A DNA stretch of 23,894 nt from FW021-bin31 sp964478125. Its GTDB lineage: Bacteria > Bacteroidota > Bacteroidia > Chitinophagales > Chitinophagaceae. The notes beneath the pieces are model-generated. The model ran no database searches. It had not been told where the DNA came from and saw only the letters and a program-made list of their open reading frames with translations. Both the position numbers and the translations under genes were made by a program. The stretch spans positions 1 to 23,894 of the forward strand of contig CAYZGR010000047.1 in NCBI GenBank assembly GCA_964478125.1, given 5' to 3'. Below, one piece after another: positions 15,333 to 23,844 of this stretch. Each line of letters opens with the position of its first letter. The first letter of the stretch is position 1.

Positions 15333-15340
15333 CAAATATA
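15333..15340 (-). promoter_or_regulatory. Candidate -7 box of the NusG-like gene
   Basis: TATATTTG on the minus strand is an exact TAnnTTTG match, 30 bases before the ATG at 15302. It rules out the longer start at 15335 and suggests this gene can be transcribed apart from the SprT-like gene that ends at 15376. Confidence 0.5.
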
Positions 15341-15375
15341 GGACAAGAGCGGGAAACGGGATTTATTGTTGCGGT

Positions 15376-15996
15376 TTATTGCGTAATTCTCCTGACCTCA
15401 TACAAGGGGCTAAAAATATATAAATGACCGGTCCGCAAGCTTTTACATTCAAAACGTTTTCGCAATTTGCGGCCCCGGCAGAAAGGTTCTCCACCCGGGG
15501 TCAGAAAGTGTTCTCCCTCTGCCAGGTCTTCCACCAGACAGGTGTCTGGCCTGATGCGGTCATATTTTCGCAGGGTTCGTACCAGCCGGTCATCCGAGCA
15601 GGTTCGTGCGGCCGGATCTTTCATGTACTCCTGTATGGCTACAGCTATTTCCCGGGGGAAAACGGCATAGAGGTCCAGCTGTTGAAGAAGCCGGTTAAAA
15701 ACCTGTTTCCATTCTTTTCCATGCGGGGCAATACGGGAACCATAGAATTCAAAGGCCATCAGATGAGCCAGTTCGTGCATCAGGGTAAGCAGAAACGCGT
15801 ATTTATTTAAATCGCCATTTACGGAAATACGGTGTCCCTCCTCCTTGTGGGGCCTCCGGTAATCTCCCAGGATACTCCTTCTGCGACGGGTAATGGTCAG
15901 GCTGACCTTGTACCGGGTCAGATAAGAAGCGACCAGCGGATACGTACCGGCGGGTAAATATTTCTTTAGAAATTCCAGAGCTACAGCTTTCGGCAT
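15376..15996 (-). CDS. SprT-like zinc metalloprotease domain protein
   Basis: Protein of 206 residues with the SprT/Spartan-type zinc site: H74-E75-x-x-H78 in TLMHELAHLMAFEFYG and a third ligand H92 in IAPHGKEWKQVF. The C-terminal part keeps a degraded zinc-ribbon-like segment (EPFCRGRKLRKRFECKS), though I see only two well-placed cysteines. Eukaryotic Spartan cleaves DNA-protein crosslinks; the role of bacterial SprT-like proteins is poorly defined. No signal peptide is present, so it is cytosolic. It begins 12 bases after the four-helix membrane protein gene and is probably the fourth gene of the bactofilin transcript, although its function has no evident link to them. Confidence 0.88.
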   Translation of the reverse strand: MPKAVALEFLKKYLPAGTYPLVASYLTRYKVSLTITRRRRSILGDYRRPHKEEGHRISVNGDLNKYAFLLTLMHELAHLMAFEFYGSRIAPHGKEWKQVFNRLLQQLDLYAVFPREIAVAIQEYMKDPAARTCSDDRLVRTLRKYDRIRPDTCLVEDLAEGEHFLTPGGEPFCRGRKLRKRFECKSLRTGHLYIFSPLYEVRRITQ

Positions 15997-16008
15997 AAGA
16001 TGTTGTGC

Positions 16009-16395
16009 TCATTGTGAGGAGGATCTGGCAGCTTTCATAAGGCTCCAGGTCTCCAGAATGGTATAAAGAATATAAAGGAAGAAAAAGAGGATCAAGGTCC
16101 CGATACTCAGTGAGGATCGAAAAAGAAATGCATAAACGAGAATACCGATGGCGCAAATAAATAATTTGACAAAAGTAGACAAATAGACCTGTCGTACAAA
16201 AGTATGCTGACTGTTGCCTTTGATCCCTTTCATGCTGAAATAATAGGACAGGGCGGTAACTGCTGCGAGTATCACGTTTCCCAACATCCCTGCAATATGT
16301 TCGATACCCCAGCCCTCCAGCGTTTGTGAATAGGCAATACCCAAACCGTTTATGCCGCAAAATATGACGATCAAAATGATGTAAAACCTATCCAT
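16009..16395 (-). CDS. Small four-helix membrane protein, AtpI-like by position
   Basis: Inner-membrane protein of 128 residues with four hydrophobic segments at about 4-24, 33-53, 72-92 and 97-117, and short polar loops. It lies three bases downstream of an AtpZ-like gene, the place where many Bacteroidota encode a poorly conserved ATP-synthase accessory membrane protein just before atpB. On that basis an assembly or ion-handling role for the F0 sector is possible, but the sequence carries no diagnostic motif. In this window the expected atpB does not follow; a SprT-like gene does. Confidence 0.7.
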   Translation of the reverse strand: MDRFYIILIVIFCGINGLGIAYSQTLEGWGIEHIAGMLGNVILAAVTALSYYFSMKGIKGNSQHTFVRQVYLSTFVKLFICAIGILVYAFLFRSSLSIGTLILFFFLYILYTILETWSLMKAARSSSQ

Positions 16396-16398
16396 TCC

Positions 16399-16632
16399 TT
16401 ACTTGTTGTTTGTTGCCTTTATTAATCGCCACAAAATTACAGCTAATGCTAAGAATGGAAAAATAATTAGACAGATCGGAACTGTTGTTTCCAGCCATTG
16501 ATCAGCTTTAAGACCTAAAAATGCAGCACCTCCGATCCATATCAGCATTTCTGAAGCCAGTCCCGTATAGTGTAACCAACTGTTGTTTGTTCTATCTTTG
16601 GAAGGTCTTTGTGGAGAATCTTTCTTTTTCAA
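16399..16632 (-). CDS. AtpZ/AtpI-family membrane protein
   Basis: Protein of 77 residues with two membrane helices (SEMLIWIGGAAFLGLKADQW and VPICLIIFPFLALAVILWRL) joined by the short conserved loop that includes D-x-W-L. This matches the AtpZ/AtpI family encoded at the head of ATP synthase operons, thought to help assemble the c-ring or handle divalent cations. No ATG is usable; translation probably begins at TTG 16632, which lies 41 bases inside the 3' end of the bactofilin gene in another frame, implying coupled translation. The gap to the next gene is three bases. Confidence 0.8.
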   Translation of the reverse strand: MKKKDSPQRPSKDRTNNSWLHYTGLASEMLIWIGGAAFLGLKADQWLETTVPICLIIFPFLALAVILWRLIKATNNK

Positions 16633-17188
16633 TATTTTTCTTTTGGGCCGCCGGACTGCTGTTTAGTTTATTGCCCGGAGATGGGGCTACGGGGCTTTGA
16701 TTAGGGATGGCCGCCGGCTTCTCTTCTTTTTTGGACTGCATCGTATCGGGGCCGGAGAGCGTAATTTTATCCTGCATGGTACAATTCCCGTTAAATCTGA
16801 CCGTGGGCTCCATTTCCAAATGGGCCGTCAACACGTCTCCGTCAATTTTAGCTTCTGCCTTAAGCGATAATTGATCCTGAACGGTAAGAGTTCCTTTTAT
16901 GGTACCATGGAGCTCTGCCCTGACACATTCGATTTTTCCTTCCACCAGCCCGTTCTGGCCTACGGTTACTTTGGATCTGGAATAAATATTGCCGGTTACT
17001 TTTCCTTCTACCCGCAGGTTGCCTTCGCAAAAAACATCACCCTGTACCCGGGTTCCTCTTGAGATCACATTTTCACCTGTGGATGATGGAGAGGCAGGCC
17101 GCGGGGATTCCCTTACATGAGAAGCCGGGCTTGCCGGAGGATCATAGCTTGTTGGTGTATGTGAACCCTCGTCTTTACGTGTAAACAT
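16592..17188 (-). CDS. Bactofilin (polymer-forming cytoskeletal protein)
   Basis: Protein of 198 residues. A disordered, proline- and serine-rich N-terminus (1-38) is followed by the bactofilin beta-helix at about 40-145, seen as short repeating strands with G and V at turns: VISRGTRVQGDVFCEGNLRV, KVTGNIYSRSKVTVGQNGLV, ECVRAELHGTIKGTLTVQDQ and KAEAKIDGDVLTAHLEM. A long disordered tail (150-198) rich in P, K and S ends the protein. Bactofilins self-assemble without nucleotide into filaments that organise envelope or cell-shape machinery. The gene leads a minus-strand cluster with atpZ-like and membrane-protein genes, a pairing common in Bacteroidota. Confidence 0.92.
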   Translation of the reverse strand: MFTRKDEGSHTPTSYDPPASPASHVRESPRPASPSSTGENVISRGTRVQGDVFCEGNLRVEGKVTGNIYSRSKVTVGQNGLVEGKIECVRAELHGTIKGTLTVQDQLSLKAEAKIDGDVLTAHLEMEPTVRFNGNCTMQDKITLSGPDTMQSKKEEKPAAIPNQSPVAPSPGNKLNSSPAAQKKNIEKERFSTKTFQR

Positions 17189-17192
17189 GGAA

Positions 17193-17223
17193 ATTGTTTT
17201 TATGAATTAAAAAAATAAATTTG
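17193..17223 (+). promoter_or_regulatory. Candidate promoter upstream of the PorW/SprE-like gene
   Basis: ATTG (17193-17196) and an exact -7 box TAAATTTG (17216-17223) are 19 bases apart. Transcription would start near 17229, about 90 nt before the ATG at 17321. A second box, TACCTTTA (17301-17308), lies 12 bases before that ATG. This gap also holds the divergent bactofilin promoter, for which I see only a weak TATTTTTT box. Confidence 0.5.
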
Positions 17224-17320
17224 CATCTTCATACCGGAGGCCTCTAAGGCAAATATAATGAAACATCTTTATCGTCAGAACCAACCATACTAAAAATGAG
17301 TACCTTTACGTTGCTATTTC

Positions 17321-20300
17321 ATGCCTTTGTTTAAGAAAATATATCTTCTTCTCCTGGTACTTCCTGGATTATCCAACGTAGGAAGTGCCCAAAAAATTGT
17401 AATAAACGAGGCAGATTCTTCATGGATGGGCGAAGAAATCCCCGCCCATGTACTTTCCCGGAAGAAATTTACTTTCAACCGCCGTTGGTATCAGAACCTG
17501 GTAACACGTTTTAACTATTATTATAATGCCAACCGGATTATGGAGGAAGTGCTGGATGGAGCGGAAAGGACCCATCGGGATAATTATGATTCCCTTTTAA
17601 CTTTCTATCCTTATGCCCCGGCCGATTTCCAATTGTTTGAAGGTCGGCTGGACTCCGTTATTTTGAATGCCGGCATTGGCATTGAGGTACATGATCCGCG
17701 GGGGAAGTGGATTGACGATCTGTATCTCCTGGTGGGGAAAGCATATTACTACAAACAGGAGGACAGTGATGCCATTGCTTCTTTTAAATATATCATAAAG
17801 AATATGGGGGCCAGAGATGAAGAAGATCGTCCCGAACTTATTGGCAGCCGTGCCTTTCATTCGGAGGAGAATATTTCCATTGTTACCCCCGAGAAAAAGA
17901 AGAATCCTTCCCATCCGCCGGCCAGGAATGACGCCTTTCTGTGGCTTATCAAAGCATACCGGCAAGCCGGAGAACAAGATGCGGCCGCCGCTCTGTTTAA
18001 TTCGCTTTATACCGATCCTTTGTTGCCGGAACGGCTCACGGGACAGTTAACGGCCCTGAAGGCAGAAAAATATTTACAAAATGATCAGCCGGATTCTGCG
18101 CTTGCACCTTTAAAAAGAGCGATTGTGCTGCAGCGCGACAAGCGCATGAAAGCACGTTGGCAGTTTATCCTGGGCCAGCTTTATGAAAAGATGGGAAAAT
18201 GGGAGGAGGCTTTTCAAAATTATGGGAAAGTGGGTTTCTTTTCTCCAACGCCGCTCATGGCCTTTTATGCAAAGCTCAATCAGACGCGTATTCGGGTTTT
18301 AAGAGATCTGCGTGATTTTCGACAAAGCAGCCGGCCGTTGCTGACCATGGCCCGTAAAGAAAAATATTCCCGCTATCGGAGCATTATATATTATAATCTG
18401 GGCAGACTGGCTCTACAGGCCGGTTATCCGGAAGAGGGGATCACTTATCTGAAAAAAAGCCTGAATTATAATCCGGGGAGAAAAAAATCTCATTTCCGTG
18501 CCTACCTCGAACTGGCGAACTATTTTTATGATCATTATCAATACCGGCCCGCCAGGGCATATTACGATAGTGCCGCGGCATTGGCCCCGGCCCCTATACC
18601 TGTTGTCAATCTCAGGAAAAAAGCATTGGCCGGCGTGGTTCAGAATCTGGATGTGATCGAAAGAGCGGATAGTCTCCGTTCATTGGCCGCTTTACCCCGG
18701 GATTCCCTTATGGCGTATTTAAATGGAATTGTAAGAGATAGCCTGAAAATACGGAGAAAGCGAAATCGTATCTTAAGTGGCCCTGCTGTTCAAAAGAATG
18801 GCCTTTTTGGAGGAAATGATAACGGGAAACCCAAAGAGGGTGAGAGAAACTCCGGGAAGAACTGGTATTTTTATAATAATACGGCAAAGTCGCGGGGATT
18901 TTCGGAATTTAAGGCGCAATGGGGAAATAGAAAGCTCGCAGATAATTGGAGGTTGAGCCATCCGGATCAGCAGGTAATCCCTGCCCAAAAACAGGAAGTG
19001 CCGGTGCTGGCTACCGCGGCTCAGTCCGATTTCAAGCAGGATGAAGCCCACCAGCTTCTTCAAAAACTGATGGATCCTTTACCGCTTGGGCCGGGGCAAT
19101 TAAAGCAATCCGATAGCCTTACCATGGAAGCACGGTATCGGAACGTCAATATCTTTTTTACGCAGCTTGAATCAGATACGGCTACACTGATGGCAATAGA
19201 CAGCCTGTTGAAATGGCATCCTGAAAATCCTTATCTCAGCGATATTTATTATAAATTATATCTGATCTATTCCAGAATGCCTGATCTGGCAAAAGCCGCC
19301 CATTACAAACAGTTGCTCCAAACCCGTTTTGCCGGGAGTCCCTATGCGGCTTTGCTCAATAAAAAGCCGGCTAACCGGAAAGCAAAAACTTTGGCAACTA
19401 CAATAATGCATTTATATGATTCGGCTTATATCAGTTATCTGACGGGCGCGTATGAAAAGGTTTCCGTATTGCGGGACAGCGCCCGGTATCTGGATCCGCG
19501 AAACCGGCAAAAGGGCAGGTTTAACCTGCTGCATGCAATGACCGTATTAAAGACCCGATCCGATAGCGCCGGTATGGCCGCGTTGAAAAAAGTTATCCGT
19601 GAGGAAACAGCCGATACGCCTATCGTTACGCAGGCCAGGCGTATCCTGGAGGCGCTCCGCCACAAAGATGAGCTGGTTGAACATCTGATGAATCTACAAC
19701 TAAAAGAAGGGCTCCGTGCGCCTGCAGCGGTTTATAAGAAAGATACCACCGAAACAGCGCATCCCACACCGCCCGCCTCTTTGCATGCCATGGCTTCCCG
19801 CAACGGGATACAGGCCGGTAGAAAAATGCAGGCCCAAAACATTCCCGGACAGGCAGGCGTTATCCATAGTCCGGTGGAGGATAGCGCCCAAAGAGAAAAA
19901 TGGCATGCGGAAGCACTCGAAAGAATGGCAAAAGAAAGGGCGGACAGCCTAGCCATTGCCGACAGCCTGAAGAAGACGAAATCCAGGTTGCCCACGCCTT
20001 ATAAGATTGAGCGGCAGATTCCTTATTTTGTCATTCTGGCCTTTAACCATATAAACGGGGATCTGATTAAAAATACATTAGAAGCATTTTCCGAATATAA
20101 CCATACGGAGCACGCGTCCGATTCTATAGAGGTAAGTTCCTTCGTGCTCTCTCACAACCGGGTGGTTCTCATTTTCCGATTGTTTAAAAATGAAACCGGG
20201 GCATTGCTTTATTACCGCGAATTAAAGAAAAAAGCTCCTGTAGGGATCATTCCAAAGGTGCCTTCTACTTATTACCGGCTGTTTTTTATTTCAAGATCCA

Positions 20301-20371
20301 ATTTTATTCTTTTGAATAATACACAAGATTTTAAGGGATATCTGAATTTCTTTTACAAACATTATAAATAA
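17321..20371 (+). CDS. PorW/SprE-like TPR protein (type IX secretion / gliding)
   Basis: Envelope protein of 1016 residues. A signal peptide is clear (KKIYLLLLVLPGLSN, cleavage near GSA-QK), but there is no lipobox cysteine, unlike typical PorW/SprE lipoproteins. The segment after it (FNRRWYQNLVTRFNYYYNAN, then DNYDSLLTFYPYAP) matches my recollection of the SprE/PorW N-terminus. Many TPR-like helical pairs follow (KWIDDLYLLVGKAYYYKQED; RSIIYYNLGRLALQAGYPEE). The middle is low-complexity and K/D/S-rich, and the C-terminal domain (IPYFVILAFNHINGDLIKNT, then SRSNFILLNNTQDFKGYLNF) resembles the SprE C-terminus. SprE/PorW connects parts of the type IX secretion machinery. It stands alone, 82 bases before the PBP gene. 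The family is likely, the exact orthology less sure. Confidence 0.75.
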   Translation: MPLFKKIYLLLLVLPGLSNVGSAQKIVINEADSSWMGEEIPAHVLSRKKFTFNRRWYQNLVTRFNYYYNANRIMEEVLDGAERTHRDNYDSLLTFYPYAPADFQLFEGRLDSVILNAGIGIEVHDPRGKWIDDLYLLVGKAYYYKQEDSDAIASFKYIIKNMGARDEEDRPELIGSRAFHSEENISIVTPEKKKNPSHPPARNDAFLWLIKAYRQAGEQDAAAALFNSLYTDPLLPERLTGQLTALKAEKYLQNDQPDSALAPLKRAIVLQRDKRMKARWQFILGQLYEKMGKWEEAFQNYGKVGFFSPTPLMAFYAKLNQTRIRVLRDLRDFRQSSRPLLTMARKEKYSRYRSIIYYNLGRLALQAGYPEEGITYLKKSLNYNPGRKKSHFRAYLELANYFYDHYQYRPARAYYDSAAALAPAPIPVVNLRKKALAGVVQNLDVIERADSLRSLAALPRDSLMAYLNGIVRDSLKIRRKRNRILSGPAVQKNGLFGGNDNGKPKEGERNSGKNWYFYNNTAKSRGFSEFKAQWGNRKLADNWRLSHPDQQVIPAQKQEVPVLATAAQSDFKQDEAHQLLQKLMDPLPLGPGQLKQSDSLTMEARYRNVNIFFTQLESDTATLMAIDSLLKWHPENPYLSDIYYKLYLIYSRMPDLAKAAHYKQLLQTRFAGSPYAALLNKKPANRKAKTLATTIMHLYDSAYISYLTGAYEKVSVLRDSARYLDPRNRQKGRFNLLHAMTVLKTRSDSAGMAALKKVIREETADTPIVTQARRILEALRHKDELVEHLMNLQLKEGLRAPAAVYKKDTTETAHPTPPASLHAMASRNGIQAGRKMQAQNIPGQAGVIHSPVEDSAQREKWHAEALERMAKERADSLAIADSLKKTKSRLPTPYKIERQIPYFVILAFNHINGDLIKNTLEAFSEYNHTEHASDSIEVSSFVLSHNRVVLIFRLFKNETGALLYYRELKKKAPVGIIPKVPSTYYRLFFISRSNFILLNNTQDFKGYLNFFYKHYK

Positions 20372-20410
20372 TTTTAACAACCTGGGGATCAGATAAAATC
20401 ATAAAATTGA

Positions 20411-20418
20411 TAGCTTTG
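20411..20418 (+). promoter_or_regulatory. Candidate -7 box of the class A PBP gene
   Basis: TAGCTTTG is an exact TAnnTTTG match, 35 bases before the ATG at 20454. The -33 region is poor. A near match with one extra base lies at 20431-20439. Confidence 0.4.
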
Positions 20419-20453
20419 CCGTCGTCGGCATAACCTTTGTTCAACCATCGCAA

Positions 20454-22778
20454 ATGAGAAAATTAAATAAAATTCTTTGGTTTGTAGTCCTTTGTGGAAT
20501 AGCGGCCTTTTTTTTGATGCTGTTATTAATTAACTGGGGAATTATAGGCTACATGCCGCCTATGGCAACGCTTGAAAATCCCTCTGCTTCTCTGGCATCA
20601 GAGGTGTATGCCAATGACAATACCCCAATGGGTAAGTTTTATTATGTAAATCAAAACCGTACAGCGGTAGATTTTAAAGACATTTCTCCCCATGTGATCA
20701 ATGCCCTGGTGGCCACGGAGGATAAGCGCTTTTATGAACATTCGGGCATAGATCCCATTGGAACGCTGGCCATTCCTTTTTATCTATTGACGGGCAGGAA
20801 AAGAGGATCCAGTACCATTACGCAACAACTGGCGCTCAACCTGTTTGGCACCCGGTCGCGTAACCCGATAAAACGGGCCTTTCAGAAGTTGAATGAATGG
20901 GTGCTTGCCGTAAAACTGGAACGTAATTTTACCAAGAGAGAAATACTGGCCCTGTATCTTAATACCGTCGGATTCGGAGACAACGTGAAAGGCATCAAAA
21001 ATGCCGCGTTGACGTTCTTTAATAAAGAACCGGCCGATCTGGATATAGATGAATCCGCTACGCTGGTCGGCATGCTGAAAGGAAATACGTTGTACAATCC
21101 GCGTATTAATCCTGAAAACGCACTTAGAAGGAGGAATGTGGTGATCGCCAATATGGAGGATTCGCATTATATTACGCCGGTAGAAGAAAAAAAGGCGATC
21201 AACAATCCCATCAAGCTGAACTATCATAAAACCAATCAAAATTCCGGTATTGCACCTTATTGCAGGGCCTACATCAGGAAGTTTATGAAAGACTGGTGTT
21301 CCAAACATAAAAAACCGGATGGCACCAATTACAATATATACGCCGACGGGCTGCAGATCTTTACCACTATTGATCCACAAATGCAGCATTACGCCGAGGA
21401 AGCTGTAGACGAACATCTGTATAAGCTTCAAAAGACATTTGATAAGCAATATGATATTAAAAACGGACTGGTCTGGAAAGAGCACAGCCGGTATATGGAC
21501 CTCTTTATCAAAGGAAGCGATCGATATAAGGAGATGAAAGCTGCAGGAAAGAGCGAGGAAGAAATTCAAAAGTTTTTTCGTAATCAGAAAGTAAAGATGT
21601 TGACCTTTTCATGGAATCAGTCGACAAACAATATCCCGCATACGATGCAGGTGGAAATGACCCCGCTGGATTCCATAAAACATCTTGAACAAACCTTGCA
21701 GGCAGGCTTTTTGGCTATGGATCCGGAAACAGGCGCTATTAAGGCCTGGGTAGGAGGACCTGATTTTCGCTATTTTAAAACGGATCATATCTTTACTACC
21801 CGGCAGGTGGGGTCTACGATCAAACCCTTTCTTTATTGCCTGGCCATAATGAATGGCTTTACTCCATCCACGAGGATTCCGAATGAACCCATTACTTTTC
21901 CTAAATATCACTGGACACCGAAGAATGATGATCGTACCAGCGGGGGATATGTTACGCTTGCTCAGGGGTTGGCCCAATCCCTAAACCTGGCAGCCGCGTA
22001 TTTGATCAAGCAGCTGACCCCTAAGGTTTTTGCCGCTTTTTTGAAAAATAATATCGAGATATCTTCAGATATCCCGCCTTATCCCTCTATAGCCCTGGGG
22101 ACTCCGGAGATCTCTCTTTATGAAATGGTGAGAGGCTATACCATTTTTCCAAACAAAGGGCTCATGACCTCTCCGCTCCTGATTACGCGTATTGAGGACA
22201 AGAATGGAAATATCCTGGCAAACTTTGCACCTAAGAAACATGAAGTGATAAACCCTACTATTGCTTCTACCATGGTGCGAATGATGGAGAATGTGGTTAA
22301 CAATGGTACCGCTGCGCGATTGCGCTGGATGTTTGGCCTCAAAGGCGAACTGGCCGGAAAGACGGGGACAACAAATGACAATACCAACGGTTGGTTTATC
22401 GGTTACACTCCACAGCTTATTGCCGGGGCGTGGGTCGGTTTTAATTATAGTTTTTTGCATTTTAGCTCTACTCATATTGGCCAGGGCGCTAATACGGGAC
22501 TGCCCATTTTTGCTTTATTTATGAAAAAAGTGTATGCTCACGCTGATTCTACAGAGATTGATCCGGATGCCAAATTTGATTTGACAGAACCCCTGCCGGA
22601 GGAGAATTCCATCAGGTTCAACAATCCCTTACCTCCTGGAAGAACCACTACTCCGCAACAGGAAAACAACAGGGCCAGCGATTATTTTGATGTGGGGAAT
22701 GGCCAGTCTGGCGATAACAACTCCAAAAAGAAAAATGACCGACAGCCTAAAGCTGTTTACCCCCCTCATGATAATTAA
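20454..22778 (+). CDS. Class A penicillin-binding protein (PBP1A-like)
   Basis: Bifunctional peptidoglycan synthase of 774 residues. One N-terminal membrane anchor (about 8-28) is followed by a GT51 glycosyltransferase with catalytic E89 in ATEDKRFYEHSGID and the GSSTITQQLALNLF block (118-131). A linker of about 260-400 is charged and helical. The transpeptidase carries S454-x-x-K457 in VGSTIKPFLY, S509-L-N511 in AQSLNLAAAYL and K636-T-G in GKTGTTND. A disordered Q/N-rich tail (from about 720) ends the protein. It polymerises lipid II and crosslinks stem peptides on the outer face of the inner membrane, and is a beta-lactam target. All catalytic residues are intact. The following gene begins 23 bases after its stop and may be co-transcribed. 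Confidence 0.96.
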   Translation: MRKLNKILWFVVLCGIAAFFLMLLLINWGIIGYMPPMATLENPSASLASEVYANDNTPMGKFYYVNQNRTAVDFKDISPHVINALVATEDKRFYEHSGIDPIGTLAIPFYLLTGRKRGSSTITQQLALNLFGTRSRNPIKRAFQKLNEWVLAVKLERNFTKREILALYLNTVGFGDNVKGIKNAALTFFNKEPADLDIDESATLVGMLKGNTLYNPRINPENALRRRNVVIANMEDSHYITPVEEKKAINNPIKLNYHKTNQNSGIAPYCRAYIRKFMKDWCSKHKKPDGTNYNIYADGLQIFTTIDPQMQHYAEEAVDEHLYKLQKTFDKQYDIKNGLVWKEHSRYMDLFIKGSDRYKEMKAAGKSEEEIQKFFRNQKVKMLTFSWNQSTNNIPHTMQVEMTPLDSIKHLEQTLQAGFLAMDPETGAIKAWVGGPDFRYFKTDHIFTTRQVGSTIKPFLYCLAIMNGFTPSTRIPNEPITFPKYHWTPKNDDRTSGGYVTLAQGLAQSLNLAAAYLIKQLTPKVFAAFLKNNIEISSDIPPYPSIALGTPEISLYEMVRGYTIFPNKGLMTSPLLITRIEDKNGNILANFAPKKHEVINPTIASTMVRMMENVVNNGTAARLRWMFGLKGELAGKTGTTNDNTNGWFIGYTPQLIAGAWVGFNYSFLHFSSTHIGQGANTGLPIFALFMKKVYAHADSTEIDPDAKFDLTEPLPEENSIRFNNPLPPGRTTTPQQENNRASDYFDVGNGQSGDNNSKKKNDRQPKAVYPPHDN

Positions 22779-22801
22779 AAGCCTTTTTGAATTAGAAGAA
22801 A

Positions 22802-23674
22802 ATGAGCATGGTGTTGAAAAAGACGATTTTTATATTGCTGGGCCTTGCCGGTTTTTTACCGGCAAGCGCGCAGTATTATTATCAGGACATTTATCGCACG
22901 GAGGAGACGAACCGGCAACATCAGCAATATCGCGACCGTGGGATCCGGGAGATCGATATAAAAAGTTTCGATGCCCAAAACAGCCCAAGTAGCGGTTTTC
23001 AATGTAAAAAAACGTTTACTGACGATTACGGTAAAACCTTTACGGAAACACGTTCTTTCTCAACGGGAGAAGACCTTCTTATCTCCTTTTTTGATAAAGA
23101 GGGGAGGGTGAGGCATACCGTAGACAGCTCCTCGGCGAGCATCAATCATACCTGGATCCATTATGGCCCAAAGGGTGAAATTGACAGTCTGATATTCCTT
23201 TCCTATGCACCCAAAAAGACAGGAATGGATACCCTGCTACAGGGAAATACCCCTTATAAGCTGAGAGAGACCCATTCTTTTCATTACGATTCGGATGGCC
23301 TACTTGAGAAAATGGAGCGGTTTAAAAATCACCGGCCGGCTGCCACCATTTTGTTTACCAGGGATTCTGCCGGTCGTGTTTTTAAAGAATATGAAAAGCA
23401 CAGCAACAGGCCCATTTATTACTATAAGTATCAGGAAGACGGCTTGCTGTCGGATGTATTTCATTATAACCATACTAAAAAAAGAATGGTGCCCGATTTT
23501 ATGTTTAATTATGACGATGAGGGACGCCTTATTCAGAAAACGGTGGTATTGCGCAACAGCCATGATTATTTGAGATGGGAGTATGCCTACGACCAGGCGG
23601 GAAATATCCATGAAGAAAAATGCTATAATAAGAAAGAAGAGCTGCAAGGGAGCCTGCTGTTTAGGTATAAATAA
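22802..23674 (+). CDS. Secreted protein with YD-like repeats, unknown function
   Basis: Product of 290 residues with a signal peptide (VLKKTIFILLGLAGFLPASA, cleavage before QYYY). ATG 22802 is used; ATG 22808 would also give an intact signal peptide. The second half has irregular repeats of about 25 residues built on Y/F-x-Y-D-x-x-G-x-L: FHYDSDGLLEKMERF, YKYQEDGLLSDVFHY, FNYDDEGRLIQKTVV and YAYDQAGNIHEEKCY, like the YD repeats of Rhs-type proteins but with no toxin or shell domain. Such repeats make a beta sheet that may bind carbohydrate or cell wall. Proximity to the PBP gene hints at an envelope role, but nothing proves it. I do not recognise a named family. Confidence 0.78.
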   Translation: MSMVLKKTIFILLGLAGFLPASAQYYYQDIYRTEETNRQHQQYRDRGIREIDIKSFDAQNSPSSGFQCKKTFTDDYGKTFTETRSFSTGEDLLISFFDKEGRVRHTVDSSSASINHTWIHYGPKGEIDSLIFLSYAPKKTGMDTLLQGNTPYKLRETHSFHYDSDGLLEKMERFKNHRPAATILFTRDSAGRVFKEYEKHSNRPIYYYKYQEDGLLSDVFHYNHTKKRMVPDFMFNYDDEGRLIQKTVVLRNSHDYLRWEYAYDQAGNIHEEKCYNKKEELQGSLLFRYK

Positions 23675-23684
23675 AAACGAAAAG

Positions 23685-23715
23685 TTTGGTGAAAAAAAAA
23701 CTATGGTTATCTTTG
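23685..23715 (+). promoter_or_regulatory. Strong candidate promoter for the tRNA-Gly transcript
   Basis: TTTG (23685-23688) and an exact -7 box TATCTTTG (23708-23715) with 19 bases between them form the best Bacteroidota consensus promoter in the window. Transcription would begin near 23720, about 125 nt before the tRNA. No open frame of note lies in between. Confidence 0.6.
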
Positions 23716-23844
23716 CCGGGTAATAGCAGAAGGTCTTTTTAAGTGAAAATGCAAGCCCCGGTTTTGGTGAAGAGCATGCGGCCCGATGAATGATGAAGGT
23801 TCTTTAGAAAAACACAAATTGGGGAAACCATTTATCTCAAAAAA

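Noticed and set aside
15803..16360. 185-residue minus-strand frame across the SprT-like and four-helix genes
   Set aside because: It overlaps two better genes in another frame; its product has no motif, while those frames give a zinc protease and a regular membrane protein.
20784..21569. 261-residue antisense frame inside the PBP gene
   Set aside because: It lies wholly within a gene with intact catalytic motifs on the other strand; long antisense frames are common as codon-bias shadows.
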